Source: Pseudoclavibacter sp. CFCC 11306 (GTDB lineage: Bacteria; Actinomycetota; Actinomycetes; Actinomycetales; Microbacteriaceae). From it: 64,000 bases of DNA. Numbering within the stretch: the stretch's first letter is position 1; each line of letters starts with the position of its first letter. The stretch covers positions 434,001 to 498,000 of the forward strand of contig NZ_WBKF01000001.1 in assembly GCF_008831235.1 (NCBI RefSeq), given 5' to 3'. The translations under genes and the position numbers were made by a program. Of this stretch, positions 16,620-24,182 are shown piece after piece. The notes below the pieces were generated by a model. That model made no database searches. It worked only from the letters and a program-made list of their open reading frames with translations, and was not told the origin of the DNA.

Positions 16620-16703
16620 ACGCGATGGCAGGATTCGAACCTGCGACGGCTGGCGTGCGGCGGGCTATGAGACCGCCTCCTTCGTCCACTTGGATACACC
16701 GCG
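16620..16703 (-). tRNA. Unusual long-variable-arm tRNA-like gene, anticodon CAU
   Basis: A complete cloverleaf can be drawn on the minus strand: acceptor CGCGGTG/CATCGCG (one G-U), positions 8-9 TA, D-stem TCC/GGA with GG in the loop, anticodon arm GCGGT-CTCATAG-CCCGC (T-C mismatch closing the loop), T-arm GCAGG-TTCGAAT-CCTGC, discriminator T. Between anticodon and T arms are 15 bases (16645-16659) that can form a short stem ACG/CGT, so this is class II like tRNA-Leu, -Ser or -Tyr. Yet U33 and A37 place CAU as anticodon, and Met and Ile2 tRNAs are class I. CCA is not encoded. It may be a divergent functional tRNA or a decaying one. Confidence 0.6.
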
Positions 16704-16860
16704 TTGACTTGCCCATGCTACGGCGGATCAATTTCACGGTGGCCAAGATGACAGAGTGTGAATGGGCGCTGCGCGTATTGCGTGAGATGATGGTTGCTGA
16801 CGACGACGTGTCGCACTCCGCGCCACGCGCCGACCACGCAACGCATCGAGGAGCAAGACT

Positions 16861-17106
16861 ATGAACGCGCCAAGCGCCAAGAACGAACAGGGCCGCAAGG
16901 TTCAGGCCGCGAGCCACGGCCTGACATTCACTTCGCTGATTCTCGTCATCGTATCGCTGGGCCTGTTCATCGGCGGAGGCTTCGTTCTCGGCAACGCACC
17001 GATGAAGGGCGACGCCGGGCTCTGGGAGCACCTGCTGGGTCTGCTCATGATGACCGCCGGGTTCTTCACCGCCCTGCAGGTGTCGACCTGGTTCTCGAAC
17101 GACTGA
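16861..17106 (+). CDS. Small two-helix membrane protein, unknown function
   Basis: 81 residues. A basic N-terminus (QGRKVQAASHG) is followed by two hydrophobic helices, about residues 21-42 (FTSLILVIVSLGLFIGGGF) and 56-77 (LLGLLMMTAGFFTALQV). GAGGAG precedes the ATG by several bases and a GC-rich hairpin follows the stop. I do not recognise the family. It is transcribed alone between a minus-strand tRNA-like gene and tRNA-Asn. Confidence 0.65.
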   Translation: MNAPSAKNEQGRKVQAASHGLTFTSLILVIVSLGLFIGGGFVLGNAPMKGDAGLWEHLLGLLMMTAGFFTALQVSTWFSND

Positions 17107-17126
17107 TTCTCTCGGCAGCCAGACCG

Positions 17127-17160
17127 AGAACGCCCCTGCCCTGATCGGTGGGGGCGTTCT
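17127..17160 (+). terminator. Terminator-like hairpin
   Basis: AGAACGCCCC (17127-17136) pairs with GGGGCGTTCT (17151-17160) with a 14-base loop. No U-run follows, as is common in high-GC actinobacteria. It lies 20 bases after the small membrane protein gene. Confidence 0.6.
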
Positions 17161-17213
17161 GCGTCTGACGACACGCCCGAGCTTGCGCGCAGGGGCGGGC
17201 AGAACCGCCTTGG

Positions 17214-17243
17214 TTTTGCGCCACGTCGGCCAGTTGCTATTAT
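17214..17243 (+). promoter_or_regulatory. tRNA-Asn promoter
   Basis: An extended -10 element, TGC followed by TATTAT (17238-17243), lies about 22 bases before the tRNA. Candidate -35 hexamers are TTTTGC (17214-17219, 18-base spacer) and TTGCGC (17216-17221, 16-base spacer). Confidence 0.5.
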
Positions 17244-17264
17244 GGAGAAGTTGCAACGCGGTAT

Positions 17265-17337
<73 letters not shown>

Positions 17338-17340
17338 CTA

Positions 17341-17380
17341 AAGCCCCAGCCGGTCGAATCATCCTGGCGGGGGCTTTTTT
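17341..17380 (+). terminator. Intrinsic terminator after tRNA-Asn
   Basis: AAGCCCC (17341-17347) pairs with GGGGCTT (17370-17376), continuing into a T-run to 17380. It starts four bases after the tRNA and also separates it from the convergent nrdI gene. Confidence 0.85.
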
Positions 17381-17417
17381 CATTCCATTCCGATTCAGGT
17401 TTCCTGCCGGTTCAGGC

Positions 17418-17855
17418 TCACACCAGTCGATGTCTCTCATCCAGCCTCTCGTCCAGCTCGGCGAGAATCTCCCGGCACCGTGCCACGTCTTCCTGTGTGC
17501 CCGAGAGTTCGAACTCGAAGAGCATCGGCCGGCCCGAGCGCTGTGCGATCTGTCGTGCGGCTGCCTGGTAGTGTTCGCCGAAGTTACGGTTTCCCGATCC
17601 GATGACACCCACCATGTGTCGTCGGTTCTGCGGCGAGGCCAGAAACCTCAGCACAGCCTTCGGCAGGGTGTCATTGGCCCCGTTGCCAGCTTTGTACGAG
17701 GGCGTCAGCAGCACCCAGGGGCCGTCGGTGACGCTGTTGCGCACGTCGTGATCTGAGAGGTCGCGCACGTCTCTGTTCAGATGCCCGGCGAAGCGTCGCA
17801 CCAGGCCACTGGCTGACGAGTAATAGTAGATCGGCGTCTCTCTCATGCTCTCCAT
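17418..17855 (-). CDS. nrdI: NrdI flavoprotein for class Ib ribonucleotide reductase
   Basis: About 145 residues from ATG 17855 (ATG 17858 and 17846 also possible). The flavodoxin-like core is clear: IYYYSSASGLVRRF phosphate loop, LTPSYKAGNGANDTLPKAVL, NRRHMVGVIGSGNRNFGEHY and FELSGTQEDV. NrdI supplies the oxidant that builds the dimanganese-tyrosyl cofactor of NrdF. In most actinobacteria nrdH-nrdI-nrdE-nrdF are together; here nrdI stands alone, divergent from an acetyltransferase gene, so the reductase subunits must be elsewhere in the genome. Confidence 0.93.
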   Translation of the reverse strand: MESMRETPIYYYSSASGLVRRFAGHLNRDVRDLSDHDVRNSVTDGPWVLLTPSYKAGNGANDTLPKAVLRFLASPQNRRHMVGVIGSGNRNFGEHYQAAARQIAQRSGRPMLFEFELSGTQEDVARCREILAELDERLDERHRLV

Positions 17856-17926
17856 CATGCCTCTTGCCTCAGCGCCGATCGGTTCCCTGCCGGCGAGCTG
17901 CCGAATCGCTCAGTAGACTGCTGGTC

Positions 17927-18529
17927 ATGTCCTTCTCGGTGAAACGCGCACGCAGCGCTGACGATCGTGCCGCCTGCCGCGCTCTGCTCCAGGCAGAGCT
18001 CCAGACGACGATGCCGCTGTTTCCTGACGAACCCGATGCGCAGACGGCCGCACTGGTTCGATCCCTCGGAGGAGTCGATGAGACGGTGCTCGCCGCACGC
18101 GACGATGACGGAACCCTCTTGGGCGCCTGTGTGCTCCGGGCAGACACCGAGGTCTACATGATCATCGCAAATGGGCTGGACCCACGTATCGCGCGTTCGT
18201 TCGTCTCGCAGTGGGCGCTGCTCCCCCAGCTCGCCGTCATTCCCGAGCAGCGTGGAACCGGCGTCGGCCGGGCTCTGATCGAGGCTGCCCTGGCGATTTC
18301 GTCTCTGCATCCCAGCATCGCGGGGGTCTACGCATTCGCCGAAGAGGTCTGTCAAGAGGCATCCGAGGGGTTCTTCGCCGCGCTCGGGTTCACCGGGCAC
18401 GACACTCAGAACGTGACTCTGCCCATCCTGGCGCCCGGCACTGATCAGCTGCTGCCGGTTCCGATCTCGCACGACGGCACTCGCACCGGTCGTTATATGA
18501 CGAAGAGCATCCGCCGAGACCATCGCTGA
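17927..18529 (+). CDS. GNAT-family N-acetyltransferase
   Basis: 200 residues from ATG 17927. The acetyl-CoA binding motif A is LAVIPEQRGTGVGRALIEAA, preceded by beta strands and followed by GFFAALGFTGHD, typical of motif B. The protein is likely cytoplasmic; its substrate cannot be predicted. It is divergent from nrdI with a 71-base shared promoter region and convergent with the TetR gene behind it. Confidence 0.85.
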   Translation: MSFSVKRARSADDRAACRALLQAELQTTMPLFPDEPDAQTAALVRSLGGVDETVLAARDDDGTLLGACVLRADTEVYMIIANGLDPRIARSFVSQWALLPQLAVIPEQRGTGVGRALIEAALAISSLHPSIAGVYAFAEEVCQEASEGFFAALGFTGHDTQNVTLPILAPGTDQLLPVPISHDGTRTGRYMTKSIRRDHR

Positions 18530-18556
18530 GCGACCGTCTCAGGCCCAGGCTGGCAC

Positions 18557-19177
18557 TCAGCCGTCTGACGGCCCGAGCCTCGCAGCCAACGCGGCGACCT
18601 GTGCCGAACGGCGGGCGTCTCGCTCTGTGAGGTCTCGTGAGCCTTCCGAGCAGAGTGCGTCGGGCACGAGCATTCCAGAGAGCACATTGCAGACCTCGCT
18701 CAGATCCGGCATCTGGCTGATCTCTCCACGATCGACTGCACGTTCGAGCGCAGACCTGACCGCGCCACGAAAGGGACCGATGAAATCCCTGTTCAACAGG
18801 CGCAAAGAAGAACCGTCTGACATGCCGCGATACGCCAGATACGGCAGCACCGCACGAAGAAATCGGTCGTTCAGCCGTTCCACGGAGACGAGCTGGACGG
18901 CGTACAGATCTTCTTCGAGACTTCCGCGGTCTGATGCGTCGAACGAAGTGGTGCGTGAGTTGACGACGAACAGCAGCATCTCGTCGAGGCTCTTGAAGCG
19001 ACGGTAGAACGCAGGTCTCGTGGTCTTCGCCGCGGTCACGACCGATGAGATCGTCACCTCACGCAGCCCGTGGGCGAGCGTGAGGTCGACGACGGAATCG
19101 ATGATCGCCTGAGAAACGCCTTCGTCAAGAGGCCGACGGGAACCCTCGCGTGCTGACGTGAGACGGGGATCAGTCAA
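18557..19177 (-). CDS. TetR-family transcriptional regulator
   Basis: 206 residues. The N-terminal HTH (about 22-68) reads IIDSVVDLTLAHGLREVTIS then SVVTAAKTTRPAFYRRFKS, typical of TetR. The C-terminal helical ligand domain is unassigned. A large perfect inverted repeat lies 29 bases upstream of its start and may be its own operator. No efflux or catabolic gene is directly divergent from it, so the regulated genes are unclear. Confidence 0.87.
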   Translation of the reverse strand: MTDPRLTSAREGSRRPLDEGVSQAIIDSVVDLTLAHGLREVTISSVVTAAKTTRPAFYRRFKSLDEMLLFVVNSRTTSFDASDRGSLEEDLYAVQLVSVERLNDRFLRAVLPYLAYRGMSDGSSLRLLNRDFIGPFRGAVRSALERAVDRGEISQMPDLSEVCNVLSGMLVPDALCSEGSRDLTERDARRSAQVAALAARLGPSDG

Positions 19178-19205
19178 GGGGCTCCTAGATGAGACGTCCG
19201 ATACG

Positions 19206-19237
19206 GTTCGTCTCGGGCCCGAAGACCCGAGACGAAC
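19206..19237. repeat. Perfect 12-base inverted repeat upstream of the TetR gene
   Basis: GTTCGTCTCGGG (19206-19217) and CCCGAGACGAAC (19226-19237), separated by 8 bases; the symmetry continues outward with one mismatch. It could be a TetR operator or, as RNA, a strong hairpin ending read-through in either direction. There is no U-run. Position just ahead of the TetR start favours an operator. Confidence 0.6.
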
Positions 19238-19329
19238 GGTCCCCCCATTGGTTCCCCCGTTGCACAGTGTATCGCATAATCATCGTCTGACGTGGCACCC
19301 GCATGCGATTGTTCAGACTGAGCAGGGTG

Positions 19330-19788
19330 TCACAGTGACATGCGCCCCACGGACTCGCCATAGGGGGTCTCGCCGATGGTCATGAAGCCGACGTGCTCGA
19401 AGAACGGTCCGGGGCCGTCTTCCCCGGGTTCGTAGATCACATAGAGCGCCCCAAAGCCGCGTGTCCGAGCCTCGTCGGCCAAGGCCTCGACGGCGAACCG
19501 CCCGATGCCCCTGCCCTGCCCCCGGGCGTCTACGTGGATGCGCCAGAGAGCCGCGCTGAACTCGTCGCGATCAGCGTGCGGGTCGAAGCTGCCGTGGATG
19601 AAGCCGACGACCTCGTCGGTCTCGTCATCGACCACAACGCGCTGCCACGCGGTGTCGGGGTTCACCACCGAGACCGCAGCTGAGTACGAGACGGGAGCGA
19701 TGTACTGCGCCTGGCCTGGCTTCAGCGAGAGCGCGTTGGCAGCGATGATGTATTTCGCGTTCAGTTCTTCAAGTCTCAGTGTGCTCAT
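19330..19788 (-). CDS. GNAT-family N-acetyltransferase
   Basis: 152 residues from ATG 19788 (an ATG at 19806 is also in frame; neither has a strong ribosome binding site). Typical GNAT blocks: VVGFIHGSFDPHADRDEFSA, then LWRIHVDARGQGRGIGRFAV and EALADEARTRGFGALYV, ending FFEHVGFMTIGETPYGE. It resembles small polyamine or amine acetyltransferases, but the acceptor cannot be told. It lies alone between the TetR promoter region and the hydroxyacid operon. Confidence 0.83.
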   Translation of the reverse strand: MSTLRLEELNAKYIIAANALSLKPGQAQYIAPVSYSAAVSVVNPDTAWQRVVVDDETDEVVGFIHGSFDPHADRDEFSAALWRIHVDARGQGRGIGRFAVEALADEARTRGFGALYVIYEPGEDGPGPFFEHVGFMTIGETPYGESVGRMSL

Positions 19789-19854
19789 GGCAGCATCATA
19801 TGGCACCCTGCCCGAGAAGACCTCAGCATATACGTCTGCATGACGGCTGCTGCC

Positions 19855-21150
19855 TCAGCTGTGTCGTGTCTTCCGGCCTGAGCGGGCGGTCGACAGCTGC
19901 CCTGCTGCGGCATGAGGCCGTGCCAACGGGGTCAGCCGCTGCAGCAGCTCGACATGATCCGGGGTCAGATCAGCCGTGCTGTTGACGCCGAGCAGCTGCA
20001 GGGTGCGCGTGTACTCGCCTCGCAGCAGTTCAAGCACCTTGGCGACGCCTTCTTTGCCCGCAGCCATCAGCCCATAGAGGTAGGCGCGCCCAATCATCGC
20101 CATGTCGGCACCATTGGCCACGGCGGCGACGATGTCGGCACCGTTCATGATGCCGGTGTCGATGAGAATGGTGTAGTCGTCGCCCAGCTGCGCACGCACC
20201 TCTGGCAGCAGGTGCAGCGGCACCGGCGCTCGGTCGAGCTGTCGCCCGCCGTGGTTCGACAGCCAGACGCCGTCGGCGCCGTGGTCGCGCACCCGCTTGG
20301 CGTCATCCACATTCTGAATGCCTTTGACGATCAGGTTGCCCTTCCACTGCTCGCGAAGCCAGTCGACGTCGTCGAACGAGACGGTCGGGTCGAACATCTG
20401 GTTGGCCAGCTCGCCGACCGTGCCCTGCCACGAATCCAGCGCCGCGAATCTGAGCGGCTCGGTCGTCAAGAAATTGAACCACCACCATGGGCGAACGGCA
20501 CCGTTCATGAACGTCTTGCCAGTGAGCCTCGGCGGAATGGTCATGCCATTGCGCACATCGCGAAGGCGGGCGCCGGCCACAGCGGTGTCGACCGTCACGA
20601 TCAGCGTATCGACGCCTGCCTGCTGCGCCTGCTCGATCAGCTTCAGCGACCGGTCGCGCTCTTTCCAGAGGTAGAGCTGGAACCAGTTGCGACCGCCTGG
20701 CGTGCTCTGGGCGAGTGTGTCGATCGAGGTGGTGCCCATGCACGAGAGGCTGAACGGAATGCCTGCGTCGCGTGCCGCCTGCCCAGCAGCGACTTCGCCC
20801 TCATGATTCATCATGCGCACGAAGCCGGTCGGGCAGATGCCGAGCGGCATGGCGGCACTGGCGCCGAGCACCTCGGTGCTGGTGTCGATCTCTGCGATGT
20901 CACGCAGCACCGAGGGGTGAAAGACGATGTCGCGGTAGGCCTGTCGTGCCCGCCGCAGGCTGATCTCGCTCTCGGCCGCACCGTCGGTGTAGTCGAAGGC
21001 CACCTTGGGAGTGCGACGTTTCGCGATGAGCCGGATGTCCCAGAGGTCGGCAGCCTTGTCGAGTCGGCGCTTCTTGCCGTTGGGCTCGAACGGCTTCAGC
21101 CGCAGAAACTGGCTGAACTCTTTGGGGTCTGGGAATCGACGCTTCGTCAT
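19855..21150 (-). CDS. lldD: FMN-dependent alpha-hydroxyacid (L-lactate type) dehydrogenase
   Basis: 431 residues from ATG 21150. A TIM-barrel flavoprotein: KVAFDYTDGAAESEISLRRA near the N-terminus, FVRMMNHEGEVAAGQAARDA, FQLYLWKERDRSL, TVDTAVAGARLRDVRNGM, and the catalytic SNHGGRQLDR with the active-site histidine and substrate-binding arginine. The family oxidises L-2-hydroxyacids such as L-lactate to 2-oxoacids, passing electrons to quinone or oxygen. The exact substrate is inferred. It follows a D-2-hydroxyacid dehydrogenase gene after 28 bases, probably in one operon. Confidence 0.87.
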   Translation of the reverse strand: MTKRRFPDPKEFSQFLRLKPFEPNGKKRRLDKAADLWDIRLIAKRRTPKVAFDYTDGAAESEISLRRARQAYRDIVFHPSVLRDIAEIDTSTEVLGASAAMPLGICPTGFVRMMNHEGEVAAGQAARDAGIPFSLSCMGTTSIDTLAQSTPGGRNWFQLYLWKERDRSLKLIEQAQQAGVDTLIVTVDTAVAGARLRDVRNGMTIPPRLTGKTFMNGAVRPWWWFNFLTTEPLRFAALDSWQGTVGELANQMFDPTVSFDDVDWLREQWKGNLIVKGIQNVDDAKRVRDHGADGVWLSNHGGRQLDRAPVPLHLLPEVRAQLGDDYTILIDTGIMNGADIVAAVANGADMAMIGRAYLYGLMAAGKEGVAKVLELLRGEYTRTLQLLGVNSTADLTPDHVELLQRLTPLARPHAAAGQLSTARSGRKTRHS

Positions 21151-21178
21151 TGTCTTGCTGATCTCTTCTCGTCGTGGT

Positions 21179-22108
21179 TCAGTAGCCGGCCTGTTTGTCG
21201 ACCACACCGGCGAACTCGACGGCGCTGCCGCCGTCGCTCTCACCGAGGAATGCGCGCACGTTGTGGCTGATTCGAGCTGACAGCGGCTTCTGCGCCATCG
21301 CCCAGGTGTTCGCCGTGTGCGGTGTGATGATCACGTTGCCCGCCGTCCACAGCGGATGACCGTCGGGCAGAGGCTCGGGGTCGGTCACGTCGACGCCTGC
21401 GCCCGCGATCTCGCCCCGGGCGATGGCCTCGGCCAGCGCATCGGTGTCGATCTGCGGGCCGCGTGCGATGTTCACGACGACCGCGTCGTTCGGCAGCGCC
21501 TTGAACTCTTCGGCACCGAGCAGGTGCTTGGTCCCGGCCGTCAGTGCCGCAGCGAGGATGATCACATCGAACTCTGCCACCAGACTGCGGAACGTCTGGT
21601 CGTCGACGACGCGCTCAGCTCCTTCGACAGGCTGCTGACGACGTCGCACGACCGTGATCTTCGCGCGGAACGGCTGCAGCAGACGCACAATCTCACGACC
21701 GATGCCGCCGGCACCGACGACCGCCACCCGCAGGTCGTAGAGAGAGCGGCCGGCCTGATCGCTCCAGCTGGTGCGCCGTGAGTAGGGGCCGAAGTCACGC
21801 AGCGCAGCGAGAGTGAGAGCCAGAGCGTGCTCGGCGACCGGCTCGTCGTAGGCTCCCTTGGCAGAGGTGAACGTGATCGAGCTGTGTCTCGTGAAGACGT
21901 CGGTGAACGCGTCGACGCCGGCGAAGGGCAGCTGCACCCAGCGTACCTGCGGGTTGGCGTCGAGCACCTCAGCGAGCTGCGAGGCGCCCTTCGGATCGAG
22001 CCAGACCACACCCTCGGTCTCGGCGCTGAGCGGCTGCGCCTCGACGCCGCCTGCGGCGACGGCCTTGACGAACGGGGCCTGAGCCTCGGGAAGAACGGTG
22101 ATCGTCAT
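21179..22108 (-). CDS. D-isomer-specific 2-hydroxyacid dehydrogenase
   Basis: 309 residues from ATG 22108 with AAGGAG six bases upstream. The NAD-binding Rossmann motif is VVGAGGIGREIVRLL; catalytic residues lie in NIARGPQID (Arg), DVTDPEPLPDGHPLW (Glu) and PHTANTWAM (His). It reduces 2-oxoacids or oxidises D-2-hydroxyacids with NAD(P). Co-transcription with the L-specific flavoenzyme downstream suggests interconversion or use of both enantiomers of one hydroxyacid, which is inference. Confidence 0.88.
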   Translation of the reverse strand: MTITVLPEAQAPFVKAVAAGGVEAQPLSAETEGVVWLDPKGASQLAEVLDANPQVRWVQLPFAGVDAFTDVFTRHSSITFTSAKGAYDEPVAEHALALTLAALRDFGPYSRRTSWSDQAGRSLYDLRVAVVGAGGIGREIVRLLQPFRAKITVVRRRQQPVEGAERVVDDQTFRSLVAEFDVIILAAALTAGTKHLLGAEEFKALPNDAVVVNIARGPQIDTDALAEAIARGEIAGAGVDVTDPEPLPDGHPLWTAGNVIITPHTANTWAMAQKPLSARISHNVRAFLGESDGGSAVEFAGVVDKQAGY

Positions 22109-22151
22109 GGGAACTCCTTTGTGTGATGACTGAATCGCATGGGTCGCAGAG

Positions 22152-24098
22152 TCAGGCGATCGACTCCTGCAGGTCTCTGCGCTCCTGCTCGAGGTCGACG
22201 AGCATGCGCTGCACGTTGCGCACCTGGTCTGGCGGAGCGACGGCCGCTCCTCGCGAGAGTCTACCGAGCATCTCGCGGATGCGCTGGTCGAGTCGGTCAA
22301 GCAGGTACCGGGTCAGCACCTCGCGTGCATAGGCGGCCGCCTCGGCACCGGTGCTCACCGGCAGCTGGATCATCGCCAGTTCGCCGACCAACGACTGCAG
22401 CTCGGGCGCGACGCGCTCGCCGACCGTCTCGACGCGGTTCTTCTGCTCGGCGTAGTTCGGCACCGAGAACAGCACTTCGAGCAGCTGACGCAGGCGGGGT
22501 TCGTTGACCGGCAGCTGTTCGACTCGGCTGCGCAGATCGGGCGGGCACAGCTCGGGCACCTGCAGAAGAGCCTCGGCGAGCTGCACCTCGCGTCTGGCAT
22601 GCTGCGAGCCCATCGGCAGATCGGCTCGGTGCACCGGCACAGCGGGGGCGGGCGCGACCACGGCATCCGACCGCTGCTCGGCATCACCGGCTCTGACGAA
22701 GCCCGACCCCACCTGCTGCGCGCTCACCGCAGGCGCCTCAGGCACGTCAGGCGAAGCCGTCGAACGCCGCGACCGATCGCGTTCGGCTGCTCGCACCGCG
22801 CGCAGGGCCTCGTCGGGGTCTGCCCCGACCAATCCGGCGAGCACGCGGGCATAGCCGGGCTGCAGCGCCCGGTTGCGCAGACTGGCGACGATCGGAGCGG
22901 CCTGCTGCAGCGCCTGCACCTGCCCTTCGACAGTGTTCAGATCGAAGCGCTTGATCACCTGGCGCATGGCGAACTCGAAAAGCGGGGTCTTCGCCGTGAT
23001 CATGCTTCGCACAGCCTGATCGCCCCGGCTCATGCGCAGATCTGAGGGGTCAAGGCCGTCGGGTGCGATGGCCACGTAGGTCTGCGCGACGAAGCGCTGC
23101 TCTTCGGCGAACGCGCGCAGAGCGGCCTTCTGCCCCGCCTCATCGGGGTCGAAGGTGAAGATCACCTCGGCCGGCTTGGAGGCATCGTCGGCGAGCACCC
23201 GTCGGATGACCTCGATGTGCCCGGGGCCGAAGGCGGTTCCGCAGGTGGCGACGGCGGTGTCGACGCCGGCCAGATGGCAGGCCATCACGTCGGTGTATCC
23301 CTCGACCACGACCACCTGACGCTTCTTCGCGATGGCGCGTTTGGCGAGGTCGAGACCGTAGAGCACCTTTGCCTTGTGATAGACGTCGGTCTCGGGCGTG
23401 TTGAGGTATTTCGGTCCTTGGTCGTCGTCATAGAGTCTGCGGGCACCGAACCCGATCGTGCGGCCGGTGAGGTCGATGATCGGCCACATCAGTCGACCGC
23501 GAAACCGATCGTAGATGCCGCGCTGGCCCTGTGAGACGAGCCCGGCGGCGATCAGCTCGTCATTGGTGAATCCGCGCTGCTGCAGGTGGTCGCGCAGGCC
23601 GTTCCAACCTTTGGGCGCATAGCCCATGTGAAACTCGTGGGCTGCGTGGGAGTCGAAGTCACGGCGCAGCAGCTCGGCGCGGGCGACCTTCGCCTCGGGG
23701 CTGTTCAGCTGTTGGGCGAACCAGCTGCGCGCAGCCTCGTTGGCCTCGAGAATGCGGGCACGACGGCCGCGAGCCTGCAGATCGGGGCCGCCGTCTTCGT
23801 AGTGCAGCTCGTAGGCCAGCCGATCGGCGAGCTGCTCGACCGCCTCAGTGAAGGTGACGTGATCCATCTTCTGCAGAAACGTGAAGACGTCGCCGCCTTC
23901 GCCGCATCCGAAGCAGTGATAGTAGCCGAGCTGGGGGCGCACGTGGAATGAGGGCGAACGCTCGTCGTGAAACGGGCAGAGACCTTTCAGAGAGCCGATG
24001 CCGGCCGACTTCAGCGTCACATACTGGCCGATGACCTCAGAGATGTCGATGCGCGAGCGAATCTCGTCGATGTCGCGTCGTGCAATCCGTCCGGCCAT
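22152..24098 (-). CDS. dnaG: DNA primase
   Basis: 648 residues from ATG 24098 (a GTG at 24104 is possible). The N-terminal CHC2 zinc finger is CPFHDERSPSFH...CFGCGEGGD; the TOPRIM domain contains VVVEGYTDVMACHL and TFDPDEAGQKAALRAF. The C-terminal helicase-binding region is longer and less conserved, with an Ala/Pro-rich linker at about 430-500. It makes RNA primers at the replication fork. It closes the dusB-dgt-dnaG gene row known from actinobacteria. Confidence 0.96.
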   Translation of the reverse strand: MAGRIARRDIDEIRSRIDISEVIGQYVTLKSAGIGSLKGLCPFHDERSPSFHVRPQLGYYHCFGCGEGGDVFTFLQKMDHVTFTEAVEQLADRLAYELHYEDGGPDLQARGRRARILEANEAARSWFAQQLNSPEAKVARAELLRRDFDSHAAHEFHMGYAPKGWNGLRDHLQQRGFTNDELIAAGLVSQGQRGIYDRFRGRLMWPIIDLTGRTIGFGARRLYDDDQGPKYLNTPETDVYHKAKVLYGLDLAKRAIAKKRQVVVVEGYTDVMACHLAGVDTAVATCGTAFGPGHIEVIRRVLADDASKPAEVIFTFDPDEAGQKAALRAFAEEQRFVAQTYVAIAPDGLDPSDLRMSRGDQAVRSMITAKTPLFEFAMRQVIKRFDLNTVEGQVQALQQAAPIVASLRNRALQPGYARVLAGLVGADPDEALRAVRAAERDRSRRSTASPDVPEAPAVSAQQVGSGFVRAGDAEQRSDAVVAPAPAVPVHRADLPMGSQHARREVQLAEALLQVPELCPPDLRSRVEQLPVNEPRLRQLLEVLFSVPNYAEQKNRVETVGERVAPELQSLVGELAMIQLPVSTGAEAAAYAREVLTRYLLDRLDQRIREMLGRLSRGAAVAPPDQVRNVQRMLVDLEQERRDLQESIA

Positions 24099-24182
24099 GC
24101 CCACCAGTCTAGATCCTCGGCGCTGGTCCGCTCCCGTGTGGCTCGACGCGACCTTTCTCGCTGGTGCGTCGACGAGGCGCGG

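Noticed and set aside
16620-16703. Reading the odd tRNA as selenocysteine tRNA (UCA)
   Set aside because: UCA can be read only by shifting the loop so that position 33 is C. The acceptor is 7 bp and the short variable stem is unlike tRNA-Sec, and no selenocysteine genes were seen.
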